A stretch of 54,211 bases of DNA from Schizochytrium sp. CCTCC M209059 (lineage: Eukaryota; Sar; Bigyra; Thraustochytrida; Thraustochytriidae), in NCBI GenBank assembly GCA_000818945.1, contig KN805408.1, positions 102,324 through 156,534 on the forward strand, written 5' to 3'. The number at the start of each line of letters is the position of its first letter. Positions within the stretch are counted from its first letter, which is position 1. Below, piece by piece: positions 38,661 to 47,700 of the stretch. Below the pieces are notes generated by a model, which was not told where the DNA came from, made no database searches, and saw only the letters and a list, made by a program, of their open reading frames with translations. The translations under genes were made by a program, and so were the position numbers.

Positions 38661-41114
38661 TCAAGGACCCGAGGGCGCGGCGGATGCAACCTCGCTCGCA
38701 GAGTCGACCTCTGGGAATGGGAGCGCTGATGCTGACGATGCCACACCATTCTCTGCAGAAGACGTGTTCTGCGGTGGCGGAACGGTTTCAGTTTCTGGCT
38801 CGTCGTCGTTGATTTCTTCAATCGTTGCCGTGGAGCGACCCATGTAGCCCGGATATGACACGTCCTCGGCGTAGTCCGTGCCATTGCCATTGCCGTTGGC
38901 GAAAGCAGTGAATGGGTTCCCCTCCATGGAGCCTGCTGCAGAAGGTTCTTGCTTGCTTGCCTCGCTTGCAGGGTTCTCCCAGGGTTTGCGAGGGGGCGCC
39001 ATGGATGAGGGTGTGGGCTCATCACTGGAAAGGTTATTGGGAATGTCCTGGACACCGGGTGGCTTTTCGTCCCGCTGAACATATCCCAGAATCTCCTTGT
39101 ACGAGAGAGGGTACGAGCCGGCAATTTGATCATTTGCGGCTTCTGGTGCCCCATTTGCCGCCCCTGCATCTTTGTTTTCTTGCGGCACAGGTGCTTGCTG
39201 CTGAGGTTGTTGAGCAGGAGTCTGTTGCTGCTGGGGCTGCTGTTGCTGCTGGGGCTGCTGCGCGGCGTCTTGCTGAGCAGGTGGCTGCGAAACACCGGGA
39301 ATGGTGAAGGGAGGCGCAACAAAACCCGGCTTGGCGGCGGCAGGGGCAGCAGAGGGCTTGGGGGCTTCACCTGCTGGCGCAGGCGGCTGTTCCGCCTCAG
39401 TTTCTTTGATGGGTGCAGGCTTGGGCGCCGCTGCAGCGCCCTGCTTTTGAACAGTTTCAAGATTCTCGATGGTGTCCTTGAGCACGCGAAGGGCCCACTC
39501 ATCCTTTTTCTCACGCCACTCCTCGGACCACTCAAGCGTCGGCGCTCGACTGAGGCTTCCCGAGTTACGCTCCTCGAAACCATTAGCCTTGAGAAGATCC
39601 ATGTGGTGCTCCACCTTGCTAAGGTTGTTGACATAACTCTGGTTTGTACGCGCAATACGGCCGTAGCGGGGTACGTCCGGATCCTTGACCAGGTTGCGCA
39701 GGTAGAGTAGCAAGACATTGACGGCTACGCGAAGCTTGTCGGACGGACATGCCTCGACAAGCTGTGCCAAGGCCGTGCGTGATGCATGCATCTTTTCCTG
39801 GGCGATGTCGTCGTCAGTCTTGGCCTCAGGAGTCTCGCTAACCTGTGCATCGTCTTGATTAGCCCCGCTAGCAGAAGCGGTGTCACTGGGATCCGTTGCA
39901 GCCCCCGAGGTCGCTTTGATGAGCTGATCTAGCTGGTTCTTGTTTTGCTGCTGTTGCGAGAGCTTTTCGTCAATGGGGCCAATGAGCTTGCGCACTGCCT
40001 CATCGCTCAGAGCGCCGTCCCCATCACTACTATTGCCGCTACCGCCGAGCTTGCCCGAGAGGATGAGCATTTTCAGCGTGTTGAGTTCGGACTTGAGGTC
40101 GCTCGTGGTCTGCGAGAGATTGGCAATCATGGCTTGCGTGCCGCCCGAAGTGCTAATGCCGAAGCCACCGTTTCCACGGTCCGCCTTGATGTCGGCGAGT
40201 TGGCTTGTGACAGATTTGAGAGTGCTGCTCACATCCTGAAGAAGTTCGGTTTGCTTTTTCACGACTTCGCCCAAGGCACCCGTTCCGCTACCTGATGGAT
40301 CGAACCCGGGCGCCATGAGGTCGGATCCGAGTCCCTGTGCGGATCCATATGGGGCGCTTCCAAACATGGACGAGGATGGATCGTAGGTGGTCATGGCGGT
40401 GGACTGATGGTCATCCTTGCGATCCTTTTCGAGTTGCTCGAGACTAGGGATGCTTTTGCCTTGGCTCAAAAGCGCCTCCATGGCGCCGGGTGCACCTGGC
40501 AGAGACGAGGACGACCTTTGCTGTTGCAGTTGCTGCTGGGGCTGTGTGAGAGCCTGGTTTTGTCCAGGCATGGGCTGTCCTTGAAGCTGCTGTTGTTGCT
40601 GCTGCTGTTGTACAGGCACACCCGGATACACGCCGGGTGGCGGAGGACCGGGGCCAAACCACTGTCGCGGGCCACCCATGTTCTCTTTGAGAACCATGGT
40701 CTTGTAAAGAAACGCCATGCCTGCGCCTGCAGAGAGCGCCAACGTTCCCGGGACCAGGTACTTGGAAACCCATGAAGAAGACTGATCCACGGCAGGCGGG
40801 GGCAGGCCCTGGAAACGTGGCGGTCCGCCATTGGCGTGGGGCGGAAGTGGCTGTCCGTTTCCCTTGGCCTGGCCATTGCTGCTGTTGCTGCTGGAGGGGT
40901 CGTGGCCTCCTTGCGCGGCATTTTGGTCAGCGGCGGCGCCACTTTTTTCGCCGCTTTCACCATCTGGATTCTCGGACCTGCGCACGGCTTCTTCGATTTC
41001 TTCTTCGGTGAGGCCCTTGTTGCGCAGAAAGGTGAGTCGCTCTTCGAGCGGGGCCTGTTGGACCTTGGGGTGCGTCAGGAAACTGACGCCATTGGACACC
41101 TGGTCCTCCCTCAT
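38661..41114 (-). CDS. PEX14: PEX14 peroxin with an added PUB-like domain
   Basis: Start placed at ATG 41114 (817 residues): upstream codons derive from a CAAG repeat and have no ATG. The N-terminus is the Pex14 domain that binds PEX5 and PEX19 (VSFLTHPKVQQAPLEERLTFLRNKGLTEEEIEEAV, residues about 7-42, here quoted as landmarks VSFLTHPKV and RLTFLRNKGLT). A membrane segment lies at about 117-138, then a Pro/Gln-rich linker and a coiled coil near 330-360. Residues about 440-515 look like a PUB domain: LRVAVNVLLLYLRNLVKDP, YGRIARTNQSYVNNL and LLKANGFEE. PUB domains bind the C-terminal tail of p97/Cdc48. The C-terminal part (about 665-710) has SYKEILGYVQRDEKPPG.QDIPN, the motif of plant-type PEX14. 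PEX14 is the docking protein for cargo-loaded PEX5 at the peroxisome membrane. Confidence 0.93.
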   Translation of the reverse strand: MREDQVSNGVSFLTHPKVQQAPLEERLTFLRNKGLTEEEIEEAVRRSENPDGESGEKSGAAADQNAAQGGHDPSSSNSSNGQAKGNGQPLPPHANGGPPRFQGLPPPAVDQSSSWVSKYLVPGTLALSAGAGMAFLYKTMVLKENMGGPRQWFGPGPPPPGVYPGVPVQQQQQQQQLQGQPMPGQNQALTQPQQQLQQQRSSSSLPGAPGAMEALLSQGKSIPSLEQLEKDRKDDHQSTAMTTYDPSSSMFGSAPYGSAQGLGSDLMAPGFDPSGSGTGALGEVVKKQTELLQDVSSTLKSVTSQLADIKADRGNGGFGISTSGGTQAMIANLSQTTSDLKSELNTLKMLILSGKLGGSGNSSDGDGALSDEAVRKLIGPIDEKLSQQQQNKNQLDQLIKATSGAATDPSDTASASGANQDDAQVSETPEAKTDDDIAQEKMHASRTALAQLVEACPSDKLRVAVNVLLLYLRNLVKDPDVPRYGRIARTNQSYVNNLSKVEHHMDLLKANGFEERNSGSLSRAPTLEWSEEWREKKDEWALRVLKDTIENLETVQKQGAAAAPKPAPIKETEAEQPPAPAGEAPKPSAAPAAAKPGFVAPPFTIPGVSQPPAQQDAAQQPQQQQQPQQQQTPAQQPQQQAPVPQENKDAGAANGAPEAANDQIAGSYPLSYKEILGYVQRDEKPPGVQDIPNNLSSDEPTPSSMAPPRKPWENPASEASKQEPSAAGSMEGNPFTAFANGNGNGTDYAEDVSYPGYMGRSTATIEEINDDEPETETVPPPQNTSSAENGVASSASALPFPEVDSASEVASAAPSGP

Positions 41115-41236
41115 ATTCACCTCCTCAATCCACACCACCTTTCCTTCACGCGGTCGCGGGTCACCTTGCTCTGCGCTGCGCCGAGCTGCGCGGTGCTGCG
41201 CAGTCTCGTCTTGTCGTCTTCCCCGTCGAGCGAGCG

Positions 41237-41237
<1 letters not shown>

Positions 41238-41285
<48 letters not shown>

Positions 41286-41296
41286 ACAAGCAAGCA
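41238..41296. repeat. CAAG tetramer repeat
   Basis: About 14 units, one with a C-to-A change. On the PEX14 strand it reads CTTG and translates as LACL in the open frame upstream of the true ATG. Confidence 0.95.
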
Positions 41297-41526
41297 CGGG
41301 AAGTTGAGCTTTCCAGGCCCAAGCCAAGGGGTTTTGCTTTGCTCTTCGTGTAGCTTTCTACAGAACAGAGCTTGCGTGTATCGAGCATCGTCTCGGCCGG
41401 CGCTCTTGGGAAAGAACATCTTCCGCTCTTGAGCGAGCCTAATGTCGTCGCTCGCGTGCTCGGGCTACATTTTTTTTCTCTCTCTCTTTTTTAATTTATT
41501 TTTTTAGGATCACGAACGAAAGATGG

Positions 41527-41571
41527 AAAGAAGAAGAAGAAGAAGAAGAAGAAGAAGAAGAAGAAGAAGAA
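41527..41571. repeat. AAG trinucleotide repeat
   Basis: About 14 AAG units in the leader of the SPP gene. Confidence 0.95.
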
Positions 41572-41756
41572 TCACCGGACCACGCCTGGCTCCGACAGTC
41601 TCGCAGTCACGAGGCCTTTGCACGTGCCGCAGCGTCGCGCGCGCGCGCGCCTTCTGCTTCGCCCTCGTGCTCGCGCCCGCCTACGCGCTGGCTTGGCCTG
41701 ACAAAGAAGGAGAGAAAAAAGCGGGGAGATACGAAAGCAACGAATAAGAGAACACC

Positions 41757-43220
41757 ATGGCGAGCAACGACGAAAGCGCGGAGGTCGAGCGCGCCGTGAG
41801 GCCGCGGGCGCTGCGGTCGCAGCTGCTCGTGCTGTACGCCCTGCTGGGAGGCGTCTTGGCGTTTTTCGCAGGGCTCTCGCTGTTCATGACGCACAAGGTC
41901 CCGGCCGGGTATTTCGAGAAGGAAGACGGCTCGCTCATCCACGTGGAGGACTTTGACCCCGTGAATCTTGGCCCGTTTCCGAAATGCCACCCGCACTTTG
42001 GCGAGCACCTTTCCGCGGATGGATCCAAGTGGATTTCGAATTCGGCGATTGAGGTCCCCGAGGGCATGGACCCCGAAAGCATCGTGTATCCGGTGGGTCA
42101 TCCCAAAAACGCGGCATGGATCCGGCGACGTGACGCCAGGGCGAACGAGAGCAAGCTTTCGATGCAAGCGCTTCAGCCGTCAATTCATTTGCTCATTCTC
42201 TCGGTTATTTGCGTATATCTCGCGAGCAAGCACTCGGTATGGCTGTTCTGCCAGCCCGATGCCAACGACGTGGAGGACGAAGAGAACGACGAAGACGTCG
42301 GCCAATCGGCCCTTCAGGACGGGGACGCATACCTTTTCCCCATTATTGGCTCGGCCGTCCTCTTTGGTCTCTTTGTGATTTACAAGTATATTGACTCGGA
42401 CCTCATCAAGTATCTCTTTAGCTGCTACGTGGTGGTCATGTGCACGAACGGTCTTGGCATCAATCTCGGTCAGTTTGTGGCTCTCTGGTACAACAGTCGT
42501 GGTCTTGGTCGGTTTCGCACACTCTTTCACGTGCCGTACTTTGACGTTGACGTAACGTGGATCGACATTGTTGCCTACATTATTTCGGCGCTACTTGGCG
42601 TCTTTTACATGCAGACCAAGAACTGGATTGTGAACAACGTGATGGGCCTTTCATTCTGCCTGTTGGGCATCAAGCACATTGGCATTTCCTCGTACAGGAC
42701 GGGTGTCATCATGCTTTTGGGCCTCTTTTTGTACGACTGCTTTTGGGTTTTTGGCAGCACGTCGGTCTTTGGCAGCAACGTCATGGTGACGGTGGCCACG
42801 GGCGTAGAGGCGCCCATCAAGCTCATGTTCCCACGGGGTCAGGATGGTTGCGGCAACATGATGTTCTCCATGCTGGGGCTTGGAGACATTGTCGTGCCTG
42901 GGCTCACCATTGCCTTTTTGGCAAAGTACGACGTGAGTCGGCCGGCCTTTGCCACCTCGCAGACGTACTCCTTTCTCAACGTGACCATGGTGGCTTACAC
43001 GCTGAGCCTCGTCACCACGGTGCTCGTCATGCTCGTTTTTAACCACGCGCAGCCAGCCCTGCTATACATTGTGCCGTACATTCTCGTGGCATCTTTCGGC
43101 TTTGCGCTCGCCAAGGGCGAGTTCTCGCAGTTGAACAGCTATGTTGTCGAAGACACCCTCATCGACATTACCGGCGACGCCGACGCCGCGGCCGCCGCAT
43201 CCTCCAAGAAGGACGACTAG
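41757..43220 (+). CDS. SPP: Signal peptide peptidase, intramembrane aspartyl protease
   Basis: A 487-residue polytopic protein from ATG 41757 (ACACCATGG). It carries the three hallmarks of SPP-type GxGD proteases: YD in LGLFLYDCFWVF (about residue 325), GLGD in MLGLGDIVVPG (about 376) and PAL in QPALLYIVP (about 433). About nine hydrophobic segments are visible. It ends KKDD, a KKxx motif for retrieval to the ER. SPP cleaves signal-peptide remnants and some tail-anchored proteins inside the ER membrane. An acidic loop (DVEDEENDEDVGQ, about 165-180) follows the second membrane segment and is longer than in animal SPP. The active-site order (YD, then GxGD, then PAL near the C-terminus) also fits presenilin, but length and tail fit SPP. 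Confidence 0.96.
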   Translation: MASNDESAEVERAVRPRALRSQLLVLYALLGGVLAFFAGLSLFMTHKVPAGYFEKEDGSLIHVEDFDPVNLGPFPKCHPHFGEHLSADGSKWISNSAIEVPEGMDPESIVYPVGHPKNAAWIRRRDARANESKLSMQALQPSIHLLILSVICVYLASKHSVWLFCQPDANDVEDEENDEDVGQSALQDGDAYLFPIIGSAVLFGLFVIYKYIDSDLIKYLFSCYVVVMCTNGLGINLGQFVALWYNSRGLGRFRTLFHVPYFDVDVTWIDIVAYIISALLGVFYMQTKNWIVNNVMGLSFCLLGIKHIGISSYRTGVIMLLGLFLYDCFWVFGSTSVFGSNVMVTVATGVEAPIKLMFPRGQDGCGNMMFSMLGLGDIVVPGLTIAFLAKYDVSRPAFATSQTYSFLNVTMVAYTLSLVTTVLVMLVFNHAQPALLYIVPYILVASFGFALAKGEFSQLNSYVVEDTLIDITGDADAAAAASSKKDD

Positions 43221-43270
43221 CTTATAAGAAGGCCTTGCGCTAACGCTTTATTCCCCGCTTTATCCTTTGC

Positions 43271-43350
43271 TTGGCTTGACTTGGCTTGCCTTGGCTTGCC
43301 TTGGTTTGCCTTGGCTTGCCTTGGCTTGCCTTGGCTTGCCTTGGCTTGGT
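43271..43350. repeat. 10-bp tandem repeat TTGGCTTGCC, eight units
   Basis: Eight units starting 51 bp after the SPP stop, two with single substitutions, plus a ninth degenerate unit. TTGGC/GCCAA-type words inside each unit give a regular 10-bp phasing, about one helical turn. Confidence 0.95.
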
Positions 43351-43970
43351 CTCTTCCTCCAAGATTCCTTGCTCATGCCCGGCCTTCATCTCGGAAAGGC
43401 CTTTCCTTCCTCTCCCTTGGCACAAATGCGTGTCCCCATGCGCCAGCTCCCCGGTGCCGCCGGCGCGGCGCTCCGCCGTCAACGGCGTCGCCGCCGCTGT
43501 TGTCGTTTTCGGGCTCGATGATCCTGGATCCGCGGCCGGCGTCACCAGTCCGTCCGCGCGCACACGACAATCGGTTCTGGAAATCGCTCCCCTCCGCGCG
43601 CTCTTCCCGCGCCTTTCTATTGCGCACTTGCGCGCTCGGATTCGCCCACTTCGCGCCGGGTTTGCTCGTGTTCGCGCGCGCGTTTGCGCGACTTGCGGCG
43701 AGGCCCGGCGGCAGCCTGCGCCGCGCGAGCTCGTTCAAATAGTTTCAAATTCAAATCCGCTCCGAGGACGGGGACGAGGACGAGGACGGCGACGAGGACG
43801 GCGACGGCGAGGGGGAGACGGCCGCGGGCGCGGAGCTCGGCGGAGGGAGGTGTGCAGAAGCGCGGGCGACGAGCGAGCGAGCGAGCTGGCGGTGGCCGTC
43901 GCTGTCGTGCGTGCGGGGGGGGCTGAAAAGGCTCCCGGGCCAGCGCTGCGGGAGACCACGCGCGAGCTTC

Positions 43971-43994
43971 CTTGCTTGCTTGCTTGCTTGCTTG
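43971..43994. repeat. CTTG tetramer repeat
   Basis: Six pure units; partner of the longer array at 44041-44112. Confidence 0.9.
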
Positions 43995-44040
43995 TGTTGC
44001 TGAAGCTCGCGTGCTTGCAGCTCCACGCGCGCACGCACGC

Positions 44041-44112
44041 TCGCTTGCTCGCTTGCTTGCTTGATTGCTTGCTCGCTTGATTGCTTGCTCGCTTGATTGC
44101 TTGCTTGCTTGC
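44041..44112. repeat. Compound CTTG/CTCG/ATTG repeat
   Basis: Tetramer array with a higher-order unit of about 16 bp (GCTTGATTGCTTGCTC) repeated about three times. Confidence 0.9.
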
Positions 44113-44796
44113 CGTGGCCGGCAGCAGCTCGCTCGCCACGCTCGAGGTCGACGGCCCTAAGGGGTTCGAGACCGGTTTTATTTTAAAGCGGAAGACGTGC
44201 CTAAGTCCGAGTCTTTCTGGATTGCGCAAGACCTTGGCGGTGCGCGCGCGTGCATCCTGCGCTAGCCTCGCTCGACGACCGCGCTCGCAGCGCTGGCTGG
44301 GCTGGTGGGAGCATCCAAACCATAAATTTGCTCCGTCTGCGTCCGATCCGCCAGTGAGCATCCATCCATCCTCGCGCCCGCTCCAGCTGCAGCCAGTTGC
44401 TAGGGCTGCTGTCGTTGAGCCGGTCCTCATCGTCGTGGTCGTAGCGGCCGCGGTGACGGTGGCGCAAGTGGGGAACGAGGCACGGACCTGGAACCCCGAG
44501 CCAAAAGTGACTCGCTCGCGCTCTAGGCACTGCAGGTAGCAAGCAGGGCGACGGGTGAGAAAGCAAATTCGGCAAGCTGCCAAACTCCGAAGGTCGCCTC
44601 TCTCCCAACTTGAAGAAAGGCAGCGACAAGAACTTGCTGTTGGTGACGGCGGCGACGGCGGACTCGAAGGTGAAGTAGTAGCCGCAGCCGCAGCCGCAGC
44701 CGCAGCCGCGCCTCGTGAGCTCTCGCGCGAGAGGCCCGTCGCAGCCGGGGTGTTTGGGGGAGCAGACCGTGAACAAGCCTTGAGGTTCTCAAGACC

Positions 44797-47700
44797 ATGG
44801 CGGCGGTGTCTGGGTCCGCGGCGCAGCTGGCGGACCTCGAAAGCGGCGGCGACAAGAAGAAGAAGCAACAGCGCTCGCACAGACCCGGAAAGTGGGTCGA
44901 CCTGAGCTTGGCGTGGGTGTTGCCATGGGTGCTCAAGGGATACCGCACGCCTCTGGACGAGGAAGACGTGCCCTTGCACAACCGTCGGGAAGAGGCCGAC
45001 TTCTTGACGGCCCGCGCCGAGGAACTCTGGGCCGAACAGCTCGAGAAGCTGCCGCGCGAGAAAACTTCGCTGGTGCGCCTCATGCTCAGCCTCCAGGGGT
45101 TCGAGTTCTACATGGGCTTGTTGCTGTCTGTCCTGCAAGGCGTTTTGTTCTCTGTAGCGCGACCGCTCCTCCTCCGTAAAATCATCAACATGGTGTCCGA
45201 CCCGGCCACCACGGACGCTTTGGGCGTAGCTGTGGCCATCTGCTTTGCTATCGTAATTATGCTCGAAGGCTTCCTGCAGGCGCAGGTCAAGCAGCTGCTT
45301 TCGTGCCAGCTGGGCATTCGCTACATTGCCTGGATGTCGAGCCTTGTGCATCGCAAGTCGACGACAGTGTCAACCGCTGCCGTCAGCAAGGCTGGTCTAC
45401 AAGAGCAATCGCTCATTGGCAGCGATGTGACGCGCATGGTGGAAGATTGGCGCTGGATGTGCATGCTCCCCTACGTTTTTACAGCGCTCATTGGCGGCAT
45501 TGTCATTCTTGCGTACGTGTTGCGTCGCGCTAGCATTGTTGGTTTTGTGATTATGTTTTCCATTGCCTTTGCAAACTTTCGCATCACCAAGCTGGTCAAA
45601 CGCGTCGAGGAAAAGGACTTTGCCCTGGGCGACCAACGTATCAGCATTCTGCGCGAAATTCTCGACGGCGTCAAGGCCATCAAGATGATGGCCTGGGAGA
45701 TCCCCTTTCAGAAACTCATTACCAAGGCACGCACTGACGAGACGTGGTACATTAAGCGGTTTCGCACGCTCACGGTGACTTCGATCAATCTCGGCCGCGC
45801 GTCGCCGATTCTCGCAGCCTGCTTTTCCATTCTCACGCTGGCCGTCACGGACCCGGATAGTCTCAACGCGGCAACGATTTTTGTGGCCATTAGTTCGTTT
45901 CAGGGCCTCCGACTGCCACTGATTGCCGTCCCGCAGCAGACAACAATGCTCGCGAACTCGCTGGTGTCCTTTGGTCGCTTGCGCAAATACCTTTTGCTCG
46001 ACGATGCGCCGCCTGCTGACGCCCTGCCGGAGAACAGCCCGCTCGCCGTCGAGGTTTCTGGCGCCTCGTTCAGCTGGTCGCGACGCAATTCTGCCGCAAC
46101 AGGCGGTCCCCCGGCGTCAAGCCCTGAGAGCGAGACGACCGAGGCCCAGAAAGCGACGGTGGAGCCCGTCGCGTCCATGTCACAGACTGGCGAATTTGGC
46201 CTGCGCGACATTAACTTTTCCGTGCGAAGCCGCGACCATCTCGTGGCCATTGTGGGCAAGGTTGGCAGCGGCAAGTCCAGTCTGCTGAGTTCCATTCTCG
46301 GGTCCATGTTTCTCGACGAGGGCTCGGTGCGCTTGACCAAGAAGATCGCATACATTCCTCAAAAACCTTTTATCATGAGCGGCACGGCGCGAGAGAACGT
46401 GCTCATGGGCCATCCTTTTGAGGAAGAAAAGTTCAATCGCATTTTGCACGCGTCCGCGCTTGATGTAGACCTGGCGCACATGCCGGATGGCGCGGAGACG
46501 GAAATTGGCGAGCGCGGGCAGACGTTTTCGGGCGGCCAGGCCGCACGTCTGTCAATCGCGCGAGCTCTGTACCACGACGCGGAACTTTTGCTCATGGACG
46601 ACATTCTGGCTGCCGTGGATCCCGAGGTTGCCAACAATTTGTTCCGACGCACGGTTCTCGGCTTCATGGGTCGGTCTTCGAGTCTGCGTGTAGAACGTGG
46701 AGGGCGTCGGTCTGTGCTCATGACACTCAACCAGCTTCACTTGCTGCAGTACTTTGACCACGTTATTGTCATGGACGATGCCTGCACAGGCCGCATTGCC
46801 GAGCAAGGCGCTTACGCGGAGCTCATGTCGCGGCATGGTGGTCCTCTGTGGCGAATGATGCACGGCGAAGTCAAGGTCAAGGCTGACGATGCCCCGGCGG
46901 ATGCGGGAAGTGTGACGGAAGACGAAGAGGTGGATGAAGACGATGTCAAGGCTGGCCTCGAGGAGGCGAACAACCCAGCAACGAGCGCCAAGGGAGACCC
47001 TGTCTCGGTCACAGATGCCGCCGGAGCCTCTGCTGCAACCGCGGGTGGCGCCATCTCGGAAGAGGCTGCGCTCAAGGTCGAGGAGGAGGAGGCGGCGGAG
47101 GAGGAAGAGGACATGGGCGATGCCAAGATGGCTGTCGAGATGCACGAGCCGCGTCTTATGTCGTCGGAAATGGAGTCCGTCCAGGGCACCAAGGAGAGCG
47201 ACTTTGTGCGACATCACGTGCTGGTGGACAAGGAAAAGGGTGAGAAGGGCGCTGTCTCGTCGAGAATTCTGCAAGAATACCTTAGCGCCATGGGTCGAGG
47301 GCGCTTGCCGTTTTCCTTTCTCTTTGCGCTTGTTGCTTATGCCTTTATGGGCGCAAGTGACATGTATCTAGCTAGCTGGACCAGTCAGGCAGCCTCGATT
47401 GAGGCCCAAAGCGAGCACTTGCACCACGCAGCAATCTATATTGCACTCGGCGTGTGCAACGTGATTGGTATCGAGATCCTCTCGCTGCACAATACTGGTT
47501 CGTCAGTGGCTGCGTCAAAGAATGTGCATGGCGGGTGCATTGACCACATTTTGCACGCCCCAATTACATGGTACGAAAAGACGCCCTCTGGCCGCATAGT
47601 CTCTCGCTTTTCGGGTGATCTCTCCATGGTGGACCGTCAGCTTGCCTTCATTTTTGACGACGTTTTTCAGTTTGTGTTTTTGTTGCTCTCACTCGCAGTG

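Larger units (their letters stand above)
41115..41756. promoter_or_regulatory. Divergent promoter region, PEX14 / SPP
   Basis: 642 bp between two divergent start codons. It holds a CAAG repeat in the PEX14 leader (41238-41296), T-rich DNA near 41468-41506 and an AAG repeat (41527-41571) in the SPP leader. Shared regulatory DNA is likely; no specific factor site is recognised. Confidence 0.4.
43221..44796. other. 1.6 kb intergenic, repeat-rich, before the ABC transporter
   Basis: Starts with a 10-bp tandem repeat right after SPP and contains CTTG arrays, CG-rich (GAGGAC) repeats near 43763-43810 and a (GCAGCC)n run near 44680-44708. Long antisense frames through it come from repeat composition. 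It holds the ABC promoter and leader. Confidence 0.6.

Noticed and set aside
41115..41327. N-terminal extension of PEX14 with LACL repeats, resembling a hydrophobic signal
   Set aside because: No ATG; the hydrophobic repeat is only the CAAG array read in one frame. The family start is at 41114.
44160..44175. tRNA B-box-like word GGTTCGAGACC (+), and another in PEX14 near 40308-40318 (-)
   Set aside because: No pairing T stem, acceptor stem or A box at the right distance in either case.
43735..45351. 538-codon antisense frame across the ABC leader and first exon
   Set aside because: It is antisense to a certain gene and built from CTTG and GC repeats.
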